Below are positions 1 through 10,670 of a DNA stretch of 64,000 bases, piece by piece. Within the stretch, counting starts at the first letter, position 1; each line of letters begins with the position of its first letter. The stretch comes from Ostreococcus lucimarinus CCE9901 (Eukaryota > Chlorophyta > Mamiellophyceae > Mamiellales > Bathycoccaceae). A model generated the notes under the pieces. The model was not told the DNA's origin, did not search any database, and worked only from the letters and a program-made list of their open reading frames with translations. A program made the translations under genes and the position numbers. The stretch covers positions 248,001 to 312,000 of the forward strand of contig NC_009375.1 of assembly GCF_000092065.1 (NCBI RefSeq), in the 5' to 3' direction.

Positions 1-63
1 GTGCGAATGGAGGCGCGCGAGGACGAAGGACTGACGACGCGCGCGGTTTCGGGGACGACGCAG
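1..63 (+). other. 3' part of an intron upstream of the UGDH exon
   Basis: The window opens with GTGCGA, has a CTGACG branch-like motif at 31-36 and ends in CGCAG at 59-63. This matches the donor, branch and acceptor pattern of the other introns here. The UGDH dinucleotide-binding motif starts immediately after it, so the first exon must lie left of the window. Whether the donor is exactly at base 1 or further left cannot be seen. Confidence 0.6.
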
Positions 64-1457
64 TATGTTGCATCGGCGCGGGATACGTGGGCGGGCCGAC
101 GATGGCGATGATCGCGAAGAAGTGCCCGCAGATCTCGGTCACGGTGGTGGACATCTCGCAGCCGAGGATCGACGCGTGGAACTCGAGCGAGCTGCCGATT
201 TATGAGCCCGGGTTGGATGAGATCGTGTTCGAGTGCAGAGGGAAGAACTTGTTCTTTTCGACGGATGTCGAAGGGGCTATTCGAGACTGCGAGATGATTT
301 TCGTCTCCGTGAACACGCCGACGAAGAAGACTGGTTTAGGAAAAGGTAAGGCGGCGGATTTGACGTACTGGGAGTTGGCGGCGCGCACCATCGCGGCGTG
401 CTCCGAGAGTGATAAGATCATCGTTGAGAAGTCTACGGTGCCCGTGCGAACGGCGGAGGCCATTGAAAAGGTGCTCCAGCGCAACTGCCCGCACGACGGC
501 GTGCGATTCGACATCTTGTCCAACCCAGAATTCTTGGCCGAAGGTACGGCCATTGTAGACTTGGATGCGCCCGATCGCGTGTTGATCGGGGGTAAGATTG
601 AAAACGCCAAAGGTCAAGCGGCGGTGGACGCGCTCGTAGGCGTGTACTCCAACTGGGTACCGAAAGAGAACATTCTGACCGCTAACTTGTGGTCTGCCGA
701 GCTCTCAAAGCTCGCTGCGAACGCATTCTTGGCGCAGCGCATTTCTTCCATCAACGCCATGAGCGCGCTTTGTGAAGCGACCGGCGCGGATGTCCAGCAA
801 GTTTCGCACGCCATCGGCACCGACACGCGTATCGGCTCCAAATTTTTGAACGCCTCGGTCGGTTTCGGTGGCTCGTGCTTCCAAAAGGATATCTTAAACT
901 TGGCATACATTTGTGAGTGCCACGGCTTGCCGGAAGTGGCGGAGTACTGGCACAGCGTTGTCGGCATGAACGACTACCAAAAGAGCCGCTTCGTCAAGCG
1001 CATGATTTCCGCCATGTTCAACACGATCAGCGGCAAGAAGATTTCAATGCTCGGTTACGCTTTTAAGAAAGATACGGGTGATACTCGTGAGTCTCCGGCT
1101 ATCGACGTCGGTCACGGCCTCATCGAAGACGGTGCGAAGCTCAATATTTATGACCCGAAGGTTGCTGCGGCGCAAATCGCGTTGGACATGGGCGAGGAAG
1201 CGATGAAATCCATCACGTGCTGCAAGACTCACACTGAGTCTTTGACTGGTGCGCACGCCGTGTGCATTATGACGGAATGGGACGAGTTCAAGACGTACGA
1301 CTGGGAAGCGATCTATGGCGTCATGCAAAAGCCGGCCTTTGTGTTCGACGGCCGCCTCATCTTGGACCACCAGAAGTTGAAGGACATTGGTTTCATTGTG
1401 TATGCGCTTGGGAAGCCTTTAGATCCTTTCCTTTGCTCCGCCGAAGGCGCACCGTAA
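64..1457 (+). CDS. UGD: UDP-glucose 6-dehydrogenase (5' end outside window)
   Basis: Oxidises UDP-glucose to UDP-glucuronate with two NAD+ in the cytosol, feeding cell-surface polysaccharide and UDP-xylose synthesis. The exon begins in the N-terminal Rossmann motif ([12 protein letters not shown]). It carries the central dimerisation region, the catalytic cysteine in [12 protein letters not shown] (near base 875) and the C-terminal UDP-binding domain with [15 protein letters not shown]. The stop is TAA at 1455-1457. About 460 residues are present, close to the eukaryotic family length, so only a few N-terminal residues are missing; they lie upstream of the intron at 1-63. The gene converges on the photolyase with an 85-bp gap. 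A UDP-glucuronate decarboxylase at 55.4 kb would use its product. Confidence 0.97.
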
Positions 1458-1542
1458 GTATGTACGTCGTGTGTCAGTAGTACGTCGCTAGTGATTGTAA
1501 CGTTTCTACCTAAAATCTCTAAGAATAACAAAGATTGCTGTC

Positions 1543-3159
1543 CTATTTGCGACCTATTCCGCTTATCTCAGCGTCGACCGCCGCTACGTAATCTTGGATT
1601 TGAAACTTTCTCTTGCAACCGGCGTAATTCATATACCGCACTTTACCGAACACCGCGCGCTCTTTCCATCCTTGATCGTGCACACCGGCAATGCTCCACA
1701 TACAACCAACGTAGCCGTTGGGATCGAGACCGTCTAACGCGTAAGCGTCGTTGAGTTGAATCGCCGTCTGCAGGGCCACCTCCGGCGACGGCGTCCACTC
1801 AAGAATCTTCTTCGCCCAGTACATTCTCATGAACCCATGCATTCGTCCGAGATGGTATAATTCTTTCTGAGCCGCGTTCCAAAGCTCGTCGTGCGTGTTG
1901 CCACGCTCGAGTGTTTTGTAATCGTACACGTACTCGCGAACGTCGCGGGCGTGCAAACTCAGTGAATCTTGCGCCCATTGACTCGCTCCTTGCAACGAGT
2001 CGTAATACGGATTGAAGAGACAATAGTTGTCTGATAATTCCCTTCGAACGATGAGCTCTTCCAAGTAGCTATCGATCGCCTCGTCGTCTACGATTCCCCG
2101 AAGTTGCGCAGCTTCCCACGCGGCGCGACGTGGCGACAGCTGGCCGTGATTCAAGTACGGCGAGAGGCGAGACACGGCGCGCGGCGACGTCGGCTTGTTT
2201 CGCTCCCCGTAGAGTGTCAATCGCTGTGGGAGGAAAGAGTCGACATTCGGATCGAGCAGCGCGGCTAAGGCGGCACGTTCACCCGGTTTGATCCAGTCAA
2301 CCTCTGGGACGTGCGCGCCCTTGACGCGCGCGGTGTCAATCAATGCGTCCCAATCCGTCTCACTTGGCGTCAACGCGTCCGGCGCGGCGATGAGATCATC
2401 TAACGCTTGCGGTGCGGTGAGAAAATCCCCGAGATTTCGATGAATCTTCGGCCGAATCGTTCTCGCCGCGTACTCTTGCTTATCGCTCGTCACCCACGCC
2501 GGCACGACGTTGTGCGCGTCCACTTCAATCACCGGAACCTCCACCACACGCGCCACCGCTTCCCTCGCCGCACGCCCCTCTCGCAACGGCGAAAAGTCAC
2601 ACACGACCGCACTCGCATTCAGCGTCTCGCACGTCTCCACGATTCCTCCCGCGACGTCGCTTCCCGTCGTCGTTCGCGTCGACACTCCTCGCGCTCGCAA
2701 ATCCTCATCCAATTCCTTCAACCCCTTCAGCGCGAACACCGCCCTGCGCGCGCCTCCGATGCCGCTCCCGCTCAAATCTGTCCCCACGTGCATCGCCACG
2801 ACGAGCGGGACGCGCCTTTCGTTCGCCAATTCCATCGCTCGTCCCAGCGCGTCGTTATTCGCGCACCGCCTGTCCCGGTCGCACCAGTACACCACCGGCC
2901 CCGCGCTCGCGCTCGCGCTCGCGCTCGCGCGCGCGCGCGCCGACGCATCCAACGCCGCCTTCGCCGCGTCGTTCATCCCTCGGCACCGTCGCGCGTCCAC
3001 GCCATCGCGCGCACCGCGCGTCGTCGTCGCCGTCGCTGTCGTCGTCGTCGCACCGCGCGCGCCCGTCGTCGCGCCCGCGCGCCGTCGCGCGAGCGCGCGC
3101 GCGAGTCGCGCGCGCGCGCCGTGCGCGCGCACGGCGTCTCGAATCGCGAGAGACGCCAT
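1543..3159 (-). CDS. PHR2: Class II CPD photolyase
   Basis: Light-driven FAD enzyme that splits cyclobutane pyrimidine dimers. The 538-residue product has an N-terminal alpha/beta antenna domain (from about residue 90, PVVYWCDRDRR) and a C-terminal helical FAD domain. Class II signatures are LNDAYALDGLDPNGYVGCMW, GVHDQGWKERAVFGK and the final MNYAGCKRKF. The first 85 or so residues are Ala/Arg/Thr-rich and encoded by CG-rich repeats; they may be an organelle presequence. A later ATG (MNDAAKAAL, about residue 62) is an alternative start. It is divergent from the P5A ATPase, with 94 bp between start codons. A cryptochrome is excluded by the class II C-terminal motifs. Confidence 0.96.
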   Translation of the reverse strand: MASLAIRDAVRAHGARARLARALARRRAGATTGARGATTTTATATTTRGARDGVDARRCRGMNDAAKAALDASARARASASASASAGPVVYWCDRDRRCANNDALGRAMELANERRVPLVVAMHVGTDLSGSGIGGARRAVFALKGLKELDEDLRARGVSTRTTTGSDVAGGIVETCETLNASAVVCDFSPLREGRAAREAVARVVEVPVIEVDAHNVVPAWVTSDKQEYAARTIRPKIHRNLGDFLTAPQALDDLIAAPDALTPSETDWDALIDTARVKGAHVPEVDWIKPGERAALAALLDPNVDSFLPQRLTLYGERNKPTSPRAVSRLSPYLNHGQLSPRRAAWEAAQLRGIVDDEAIDSYLEELIVRRELSDNYCLFNPYYDSLQGASQWAQDSLSLHARDVREYVYDYKTLERGNTHDELWNAAQKELYHLGRMHGFMRMYWAKKILEWTPSPEVALQTAIQLNDAYALDGLDPNGYVGCMWSIAGVHDQGWKERAVFGKVRYMNYAGCKRKFQIQDYVAAVDAEISGIGRK

Positions 3160-3253
3160 CGCGCGTCGTCTCGCGCGCGGCGCCGTCGCGCTGTGACGAA
3201 AGGTCGCGGAGCAGCGAAGGCGTCACATCGACGCGTCGTTCGCGCGCCAACGA

Positions 3254-6200
3254 ATGGCGCCGCGCGATGGAAACCTGCGCGTGAGCGTGCCCGCGCACGT
3301 GCACGACGCGCGACCGCGAACGCGGCGGTACCGCGTCGCGAACGCGGTCGGATTGATTCATCTGCCGTTCTTCGTGCTCTACGCGATCTCGCTGAAAAAG
3401 TGCTACGAAACGTCTGGAAACCCGTACAGGGCGGCGCTGGCGCATCACATCGACGCTGGATACGATCCCGCGGTGTTCGATGCGGTCGGGGTGGAGAAGA
3501 CGCGGGTTGGCGAAGGGCGAGTGCGAGACGAGTGGACGAGCGGGGACGGCGGGGACGACGCGAGCGGGGCGTGGGACGCGGGGGAGCCGGAAGCGAGCGA
3601 GGACGACGCTGGGGCCACGGTGGATGAAGAGGTCAAGTATGAAGTACCGCCGACGCTGCCCGCGCGATGGTTGCCGGACTTTCCCACGGTTTTGGCGTTC
3701 GCGTCCATCGCGACGGCGCACGCGTTGTTGCTCTTCGCGCAACATTGGAGCGTTCGTATTCGGTGCTTCGTGCAGTACAAACCCATCAACCGCGTGACCG
3801 AGGGGTCTTACTTTATCATTACTCCGCACGCGCATCAAGGGAAACCGGAAATCGTGCCGGTGTCGCGCTTACGAGTGTTTGACGCGGATGGTAGTTTACG
3901 AACAATGCTTTGGTGCGTGTTTCAGCGCCAGCGGTACGAGTACGTGGAGATTGAGTGGGACGAAGCTCGCGGCAAAGGTCAAGGCGAACTTCGCGAAATC
4001 GAGACGCCAAAAGATTTACCGCTTTCGCATTACGTCAAGTCGAGAGGTCTTTCCGGAGAAGAGGTACACCACAGTCATGAACGATACGGCGACAACGCGC
4101 TCCAAGTCAACATTCCCACGTTTTGGAACTTGTACAAAGAGCAACTCACGGGTCCGGTGACTGTTTTCCAAATCTTTACCGTACTCCTTTGGCTCATGGA
4201 TGAGTACTGGAAGTACGCCCTGTTCAGCGCGTTGAGCTTGTTGATCTTTGAAGGCACTACGGCGTTTTCGCGGCAGAGAAACATCGCCACTTTGCGGGGT
4301 ATGGGTCAAAAAGCTGGGCGCATCCTTGTGCGACGTGGTGGTGTATGGGAAGATCACTCAACTGAAGAGCTGTACCCTGGCGATATCATTTCCATTAAGC
4401 GTAACGGAGGCGAAGAAGTCCCGGTTCCTTGCGACTGCGTGCTCCTTGCCGGATCAGCTGTCGTCAACGAAGCGAGCTTGACCGGCGAAAGTGTCCCGCA
4501 AATGAAAGAGCACATCAACCCGGAGGTGTCGAAGGATGAAAGACTTGATATGAATGGCTTGCACAAAGTACACATTCTCTACAGCGGCACGACGTTGATG
4601 CAACACACCTCAAAGACAGAAAGCGAATCGTCGGCGCTCCAAGTGACCACGCCGGATGGCGGATGCTTGTGCTACGTCCTTCAAACGGGTTTCGCGTCTA
4701 CGCAAGGTAAATTGATGCGTATGATGGAATTTAGCAGTGAGCAAGTCACTGGAGACACAAAGGAAACGCTCGTTTTACTCTTCATTCTCCTCATCTTTGC
4801 TTTAGCGGCGAGTTACAACGTTTACGTCAAAGGCATTGCAGATGGGAAACGGAGTCAGTATGAACTCATCCTGCGATGCATTATGATCGTCACAAGTGTT
4901 GTGCCTCCGGATCTTCCGATGCAAACAGCGATGGCGGTAAACACGGCTCTCATTGCTTTGGTGAAAGCTTCCGTTTACTGCACAGAGCCGTTCCGCGTTC
5001 CCGTCGCCGGTAAGGTGGACTGCTGCTTATTCGACAAGACTGGCACCATCACGAGCGACCGTCTCGTTGCCGAGGGAGTCCTAAGTGATTTGACCAAGGG
5101 CGCTCCGCTTAAACAACCCGTAGAAGCGGACAAGAACGTATCCATTGTCATCGGTGGTTGTCACGCACTGCTTGAAATCGACGGAAAAACGTTTGGCGAC
5201 CCTCTCGAAAAGGCTGCTCTTTTGGGAATCAAATGGAAGTACGATCCCGCCACTCACTTAGGAACGCCAAAACTTGATGATAAGATTACTCGATCGTGGA
5301 CTGGCGCTGAGAACACTTCTGTGAAGATTTTGGTGCGCAATCACTTTGCGTCAGCATTGCAGCGAATGAGCGTCATTGCAGACGTCTCGAGTAATTCAAC
5401 CGTTAGTCGATGGTCTTTGGTGAAGGGTTCTCCAGAGATGATCAAATCACTGTTGAAGAACGTTCCGCAAGGTTATGATGCCGCGTACCGCGGCTTGGCC
5501 GAGCAAGGTATGAGAGTGATTGCTCTGGCGCACAAGGAATTGAGCGCCGAAGAGAGCGCTCGAGTTGGCTCCCAGTCCACACCTTTGACTCGGGATGAAG
5601 CGGAATCAGATCTCGTGTTTGATGGATTTTTTGCGTTCGCTTGCAAGGTCCGCGCTGACTCTGCTGAGATCATTCACGCACTACAGGCGAGTTCTAATAA
5701 TGTGATGATGGCGACAGGCGACGCAACGCTCACGGCGTTACACGTCGGTAACGAAGTTGGGATCGCTCGAGGTGGTCTCGATGGAGCGTTGATATTAGCA
5801 CGTGACCAGTTGGATAAATTGGAGTGGCAGAGCGCTCGAGTTGATGAGCACATGAAGCCTATGAAAGTTTTCCCATACGAAGAAACATCCATTCGCGAAC
5901 TTGCGAAAGAGTACAGTTTGTGCGTCACCGGTAAAAGCCTGAACGTCGCTCTCACGGCTTCCGGTACACTTTGGGATAACCTGGATCAAATTAGCATTTA
6001 CGCTCGTATGTCTCCTGACGACAAGGAGAGAGTTCTAAAACGTTTGAAGACGCAAGGAAAACATACCCTGATGTGCGGCGATGGCGCAAACGATGTCGGC
6101 GCACTCAAGCAAGCGCACGTCGGCGTCGCCTTGTTGAGCGGATTTGGTAGTGCAAACACGAAGAAGCAGGAAGGTGCCGCTACAATTGCCACAAAGACGG

Positions 6201-7519
6201 AAACTTTCGCCGAAAAGATGGCCCGCGTCAAGGAGCAAGCCGAAAAGATAAAGGCGGACAAGGAAAAGGAAAAGCTCGCGCAGGCGGCAGACCGTGCAGA
6301 ATTACAAGTACTTCAAACTCAATGGTACGAAGAGGAGTTGAAGGTTCGCTTAGAAGCTGGAGAAAAGTGGGCTCAATTGAACGCCATGAAAGTGGCGACG
6401 CAACGACTAGTACAAGAGGCAAAGCGTAGACAAGCTGCCAGATCAAAGGTTGCTGGGACTGGGCAGTCGCTGCAGCAAGTGTTTGCAGAGTTGGAAGAGA
6501 CGGACGGGGAAGTGCCGAAAGTTAAGCTTGGTGACGCCTCCATGGCTGCACCTTTCACGAGCAGAGCCCCGAGCATTAAAGCCACGGCTGATATCATCCG
6601 TCAAGGTCGATGCACGCTCGTCTCTGCCATTCAAATGCAGCAAGTGTTGATGTTGAGTTGCCTGATTTCCGCGTACTCTCTATCCGTGTTGTACTTGGAC
6701 GGTGTTCGCAACAGCGAAAGTCAAATGATGGCGGCTGGAACCGCGCTCACGGTAGCCGGGCTTGCGTTTTCGTACGCAACACCGGTCCACACGTTGAGCG
6801 AGGTTCGTCCTCTCCGCTCGATTTTCCACCCGGCAAACTTTTTGTCCCTCTTTGGCCAACTCGTCATCCACCTCGCCGCCATGGTTTACGCTGTACATCT
6901 TGTTAAGTCCGTGACTGGGGAAGAGCTTGCTTTCCCTACTGCTGAAAAGGTGGCTGTGGTGAGTCAGGAGGTTAAAAAAGCAGCGAACGAAACGCAGCGA
7001 AGCTTCTGGGAACAGGGACCGCCTTTTGAACCGTGCTTGCTGAACACCGTCGTGTTCCTCGTTGACACCGTGCAGCGAGTATGTGTCATGCTCGTCAACT
7101 ACAAAGGACGTCCGTTCATGCTCGGTGCGATGGAGAACAAATCTCTCATGGGATCGATGGCGTCTATGGTCATCGGCGCCTTCGTGTGCGCGTTCGAAGT
7201 CATCCCATGGTTGAACAAGAAGCTCCAACTCGTATCGATGCCGGACGACGCTTTTAGATACAAGGTGCTCGGTATTCTCGCGGGATCCGTCATCGGTACC
7301 GTGGGTTGGGATCAACTCATGCTGTTCATTTTCGCTAGGGACATTTTGTTCGCGTCTTATCGCGACACCATCACCGCCATGCCGACGATGCAAGACGCGC
7401 TTCCTTTCATACGCCGAGCCATCATATGGTCCATCATCGCCATCTGGTACGTTTGGAGTGAAGGTAGCGTGTTCATCATGGTTGGCGCGATTCAGGCGTA
7501 TCGACGAGGATACATTTAG
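3254..7519 (+). CDS. P5A-type ATPase (ER transmembrane-helix dislocase, Spf1/ATP13A1/MIA family)
   Basis: P5A ATPases sit in the ER membrane and remove mistargeted or misinserted transmembrane helices. The 1421-residue product has two early hydrophobic segments, the actuator motif LTGESVP (about residue 409), the P5A-specific M4 motif PPDLPM (about 551), the phosphorylation motif DKTGTIT with D594, and the hinge motif GDGANDVGAL (about 941). The last six hydrophobic helices fill roughly 1130-1410. A highly charged Lys/Glu/Ala-rich, probably coiled-coil stretch of about 90 residues (near 980-1070) follows the hinge and is longer than I expect in fungal members. The N-terminal 100 residues contain an acidic Gly/Ala/Asp linker. 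No introns are evident. Confidence 0.95.
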   Translation: MAPRDGNLRVSVPAHVHDARPRTRRYRVANAVGLIHLPFFVLYAISLKKCYETSGNPYRAALAHHIDAGYDPAVFDAVGVEKTRVGEGRVRDEWTSGDGGDDASGAWDAGEPEASEDDAGATVDEEVKYEVPPTLPARWLPDFPTVLAFASIATAHALLLFAQHWSVRIRCFVQYKPINRVTEGSYFIITPHAHQGKPEIVPVSRLRVFDADGSLRTMLWCVFQRQRYEYVEIEWDEARGKGQGELREIETPKDLPLSHYVKSRGLSGEEVHHSHERYGDNALQVNIPTFWNLYKEQLTGPVTVFQIFTVLLWLMDEYWKYALFSALSLLIFEGTTAFSRQRNIATLRGMGQKAGRILVRRGGVWEDHSTEELYPGDIISIKRNGGEEVPVPCDCVLLAGSAVVNEASLTGESVPQMKEHINPEVSKDERLDMNGLHKVHILYSGTTLMQHTSKTESESSALQVTTPDGGCLCYVLQTGFASTQGKLMRMMEFSSEQVTGDTKETLVLLFILLIFALAASYNVYVKGIADGKRSQYELILRCIMIVTSVVPPDLPMQTAMAVNTALIALVKASVYCTEPFRVPVAGKVDCCLFDKTGTITSDRLVAEGVLSDLTKGAPLKQPVEADKNVSIVIGGCHALLEIDGKTFGDPLEKAALLGIKWKYDPATHLGTPKLDDKITRSWTGAENTSVKILVRNHFASALQRMSVIADVSSNSTVSRWSLVKGSPEMIKSLLKNVPQGYDAAYRGLAEQGMRVIALAHKELSAEESARVGSQSTPLTRDEAESDLVFDGFFAFACKVRADSAEIIHALQASSNNVMMATGDATLTALHVGNEVGIARGGLDGALILARDQLDKLEWQSARVDEHMKPMKVFPYEETSIRELAKEYSLCVTGKSLNVALTASGTLWDNLDQISIYARMSPDDKERVLKRLKTQGKHTLMCGDGANDVGALKQAHVGVALLSGFGSANTKKQEGAATIATKTETFAEKMARVKEQAEKIKADKEKEKLAQAADRAELQVLQTQWYEEELKVRLEAGEKWAQLNAMKVATQRLVQEAKRRQAARSKVAGTGQSLQQVFAELEETDGEVPKVKLGDASMAAPFTSRAPSIKATADIIRQGRCTLVSAIQMQQVLMLSCLISAYSLSVLYLDGVRNSESQMMAAGTALTVAGLAFSYATPVHTLSEVRPLRSIFHPANFLSLFGQLVIHLAAMVYAVHLVKSVTGEELAFPTAEKVAVVSQEVKKAANETQRSFWEQGPPFEPCLLNTVVFLVDTVQRVCVMLVNYKGRPFMLGAMENKSLMGSMASMVIGAFVCAFEVIPWLNKKLQLVSMPDDAFRYKVLGILAGSVIGTVGWDQLMLFIFARDILFASYRDTITAMPTMQDALPFIRRAIIWSIIAIWYVWSEGSVFIMVGAIQAYRRGYI

Positions 7520-7569
7520 ATATATGCTACGTTTAATATAACAACTTCCTTCCCGAGTCGCGTTGCGCG

Positions 7570-7992
7570 TTACGCCGCCGCCGTTTTTTTTCTTCGCTTT
7601 TTCGACGAACTCTTCCGCTTCTTCGTCGACTTCATCTCGCTCGAAAGTTTCTTCAACGGTTTCCTCCCCAGCGGCGCCCCACCGAGAAGAGTTCCCACGG
7701 ACACTCTCCCGCTCATCACCGCCGCGCCCAGGCAACAGACGCCGGCGAGGAACAGCTTTACCAGATTATTCGACAGCGCCCCTCCCCCTCGTCTCTGCGG
7801 CATGTTCCCTCCTCGTTTCCACGCCTCCGGCATCGGGCGATCGCCAAACGGTCGTTTCGTTCGCGTTTCGATGAGCTGTGCCGCGATCTCGGGTCGCATC
7901 ACGTCGACTTCGGCGTCGAGATAATCCAAATCATCAACCAAAATCGCGCGCATGGCGTTCGTGATCATGAACTGCACCTTGGCGGACGACAT
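7570..7992 (-). CDS. Small single-span membrane protein, unknown function
   Basis: Encodes 140 residues. The N-terminal part (FMITNAMRAILVDDLDYLDA onward) looks like a compact helical domain, then comes one hydrophobic segment (about 85-110, LVKLFLAGVCCLGAAVM) and a very basic tail rich in Lys/Arg/Ser. I do not recognise the family. A clean ATG start, amino-acid composition unlike its shadows and a position between two solid genes support it as real. It converges on the P5A ATPase with a 50-bp gap. The basic tail could be cytosolic and contact nucleic acid or phospholipid, but that is a guess. Confidence 0.6.
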   Translation of the reverse strand: MSSAKVQFMITNAMRAILVDDLDYLDAEVDVMRPEIAAQLIETRTKRPFGDRPMPEAWKRGGNMPQRRGGGALSNNLVKLFLAGVCCLGAAVMSGRVSVGTLLGGAPLGRKPLKKLSSEMKSTKKRKSSSKKRRKKTAAA

Positions 7993-8104
7993 CGCGCGCG
8001 TCGGCGTGTGGTGTTCGTCGATGTGTTACGCGTCGTCGTTCGTGAACGTGATGGTGCTCGGGGCGATGAGACGGCGATGTTGAGCGCGCGTCAATGAAAC
8101 GAAC

Positions 8105-8132
8105 GCGAAATGCGGAATGCGAAATGCGAAAT
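8105..8132 (+). repeat. 7-bp tandem repeat (GCGAAAT x4, one variant)
   Basis: Four consecutive copies of GCGAAAT, the second reading GCGGAAT, lie in the 277-bp spacer between the small membrane protein and the 3' end of BRF1. No coding or RNA feature is visible in that spacer. Confidence 0.8.
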
Positions 8133-8269
8133 GCAGCGCGCCGGCGCGGTTGGCGCGGCTGGCGGCTGGCGGTGGGCGAATAATTAATGTAATGTACAGT
8201 ACATGATGAATACAAACAACAATGAGCGAGGCGACGTGCAGGAATGGTAATGAACGATCATCTCGTGCT

Positions 8270-10546
8270 TCACTTTTTCTTCGCCGATGGCTTCTTCGCG
8301 AGACCGCTCGGACGCGCGGACGACGGCGCGTGCGTCGAGACGCTCGAGCCGCGACGCTTGGCGGTTGATTTCGTCGACATCGGAGCGCTCGAGGGTAAGC
8401 CTGCGGGACGCGCGCGTCTCGTGCGAGGAGACTTTGTCGGAGAAGCGTCATTTTCGACGTCAGACGTCGCTTTTGAGTTCGGAGGCGGCTGCGAACCATC
8501 AGAAACTTTGAAGAGATTTTCCAACGCTTCGTAGTTGATTTTCGAGCTGCCCTTCTTTTTAGCTAAGACTTGACGCGCAGCTTCCGCGGGAGTCTCCGCG
8601 GGCAGCGTGTCGGGGGCTTTTCTATGCTTCTTTTTCGTCGGCGCGCTCGTGCGGCTGGCGGCTTGCTCTTTCAAGGCTTGGAATTCCAAGTACTCCTTGT
8701 TCATCTCAGACCAAACCAAACGACGAAGGTTGACTTCGTTTTCGTTGTGAATGTACGAATCGATTTCATCGTCGTCAACGTCCGAGAGCGTATCGATGAC
8801 TTCGTTATCCTCCTTGGCGACGAGACCGTCGCTTTCAACGACCGCAAGCGCGGCCTTCGATGACGTTTGCGATGGATCGAACGGCGTCGTTTGGAAAGCC
8901 TCGACGTCGTGCGGCGAATGCTTTGCCAACTGCGCCAGAGCTGAATCGTCGAAACACTTCGCGGCTATTAAAAAGTGTAAGACCAGCGCGTCCACTTGCG
9001 CGATGCGTTCACCTTCGTTGTTCACAAAGGTTTCGTAGTTTGGATGGAGCTCACACATATGCATCTTCGACAGTCGCGCCTTGGAGAGATCGCTTGTAAA
9101 CGGTAAGCAAACGAGTTCGGCCCATCGAGATCCGACGAGCAGGCGCAGGGCGTCCTCGGCGCGTCTCAAGAAATCAGCGTCGACCGGCTCGCGGCGACTA
9201 GTTTGAACGTGATGTTGCTGTTGCTGCTTTTGCCCCTTTTTCGTCATATTCCTCGCCGAAGTCGCGCGTTTCGACGAGCAAGGTAAGGCCAAGGGCTGAA
9301 CTGAATTCAACGGCGTAGGCGACGCGAGCAGCGCGCTCAAGTCTTGCTCGAGCGCCGAGTTAAATTCTTGCGTCAACGCGTCTTCGTCTCCCAATTCGCC
9401 CGACGACAGCGCGGGCAACAAAAGCTTTTGTTTTGCATCGATTTTCCGCTTCGCTTCTGCGCGCATGAACGCGGGCGGATCGGCGCCTCCCACCGAACCC
9501 CCCGAAATTCTAACGTAATCCACGTAACACGCGCGACACATTCCGTGCGCAAAGTGCGGAATGTTTTCGTTGTCTTTGTGCACACAGCTCAGCACCGACA
9601 TTGGGCTCGACGCTAGCGATTTTGTGTTTTTATTCGCTTCTTCTTCAGCCTCAAACGTGCGAGCTTGCGTGTCAAACTCCTCGATCGACAGCGCCGCGCT
9701 CGGCGTGTTTTCGAATTCGCTCAGACGCTTCTTCAGCGTCGATTCGCCGACGTGCACCACAGCCACGACATCGCGCTTGCTCGGACTGAATCCATGAATT
9801 TGAGCGGCGACCCACAACGCGGCACCACAAATTCCATTCGGACGACGACCAGTCTGCATCCAATCCCGCTTCATGGACGCCACGAGCCGCAGCGCCGTGT
9901 TCGCCACGGTGTGCATCCGTCGTCCCAAGTTCAACTTGTCCGCGAATCGATGAATGAACAGACTCGGATCGATCGGCTTTTGCATGAGCGGATGCTGCTC
10001 CAGTCGCAACAACCGACACAACTGTAAGAACACGCCCCCCAAAACGTACACGTTCGTCTGTAAAATATCCGCGAAATCAATCAACATGTACGGTCTCGAT
10101 TCCTGTCGACAGATGATGTACATGCACGCCCCCGCCACTTGCGAAATCCTTCGCCCTCGCGTAAAATTTCTCTGCACCGCGAGCTTATACAGCCGATGCG
10201 CCGCGTCCACGACGTCCTCCCTCGGTCGTATCCCCAACCGATCCGCCAACTGTTTAATCTCCAGCTTCCCTCGATACAGCGTGCGCTCGTGCGAGTCCAA
10301 CTGCACGCCGTACAGTCTTCCGCCTCGCGTCGCCCGTATCACCCCGTGCGCCACCCCGCTCTCCGGCACGTAGTGTCCATCCGGCACGGACGCTCCCTGC
10401 GCGTTCTTCACGAACGTCGCGTCCGCGCTGAACGCCGCGCGCTCGTCTAAAATCTTCCCGCACGTCGTGCAGCACGTGAACCCGTTCGCCTCGTTCGTCT
10501 CCGCCGCGACCCGTTTCCCGCACGTCTCGCACCACCGGTGCACCAT
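8270..10546 (-). CDS. BRF1: TFIIIB subunit BRF1 (TFIIB-related factor)
   Basis: Bridges TFIIIC, TBP and RNA polymerase III at tRNA and other class III genes. Starting at the ATG at 10546 gives 758 residues beginning MVHRWCETCGK, the expected zinc ribbon (CETC ... CTTC). Two cyclin folds follow (about 75-265, including QVAGACMYIICRQESRPYMLIDF and GICGAALWVAAQIHG), then a long low-complexity C-terminal half. The Brf1 homology block that binds TBP (near SYIHNENEVNLRRLVWSEMN) lies around residue 600. The frame stays open another 355 codons upstream into tandem repeats, but those residues are repeat translations, so the internal ATG is preferred. The tail is basic. Confidence 0.94.
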   Translation of the reverse strand: MVHRWCETCGKRVAAETNEANGFTCCTTCGKILDERAAFSADATFVKNAQGASVPDGHYVPESGVAHGVIRATRGGRLYGVQLDSHERTLYRGKLEIKQLADRLGIRPREDVVDAAHRLYKLAVQRNFTRGRRISQVAGACMYIICRQESRPYMLIDFADILQTNVYVLGGVFLQLCRLLRLEQHPLMQKPIDPSLFIHRFADKLNLGRRMHTVANTALRLVASMKRDWMQTGRRPNGICGAALWVAAQIHGFSPSKRDVVAVVHVGESTLKKRLSEFENTPSAALSIEEFDTQARTFEAEEEANKNTKSLASSPMSVLSCVHKDNENIPHFAHGMCRACYVDYVRISGGSVGGADPPAFMRAEAKRKIDAKQKLLLPALSSGELGDEDALTQEFNSALEQDLSALLASPTPLNSVQPLALPCSSKRATSARNMTKKGQKQQQQHHVQTSRREPVDADFLRRAEDALRLLVGSRWAELVCLPFTSDLSKARLSKMHMCELHPNYETFVNNEGERIAQVDALVLHFLIAAKCFDDSALAQLAKHSPHDVEAFQTTPFDPSQTSSKAALAVVESDGLVAKEDNEVIDTLSDVDDDEIDSYIHNENEVNLRRLVWSEMNKEYLEFQALKEQAASRTSAPTKKKHRKAPDTLPAETPAEAARQVLAKKKGSSKINYEALENLFKVSDGSQPPPNSKATSDVENDASPTKSPRTRRARPAGLPSSAPMSTKSTAKRRGSSVSTHAPSSARPSGLAKKPSAKKK

Positions 10547-10670
10547 CGCGCGCCGCACCGCGCACCTCGCGCACCTCGCGCACCTCGCGTCCCGCGCGCA
10601 CCGCGCCGTCCTCTCCCGTCGTCGCGCGTCGCGAGCCCAATCCTCGTCGCCCAATCGTCCCGCGCCGACT

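Noticed and set aside
2407-3627. 406-residue plus-strand ORF, largely Arg/His
   Set aside because: Antisense to the photolyase and overlapping the P5A start; composition is typical of a CG-rich shadow frame.
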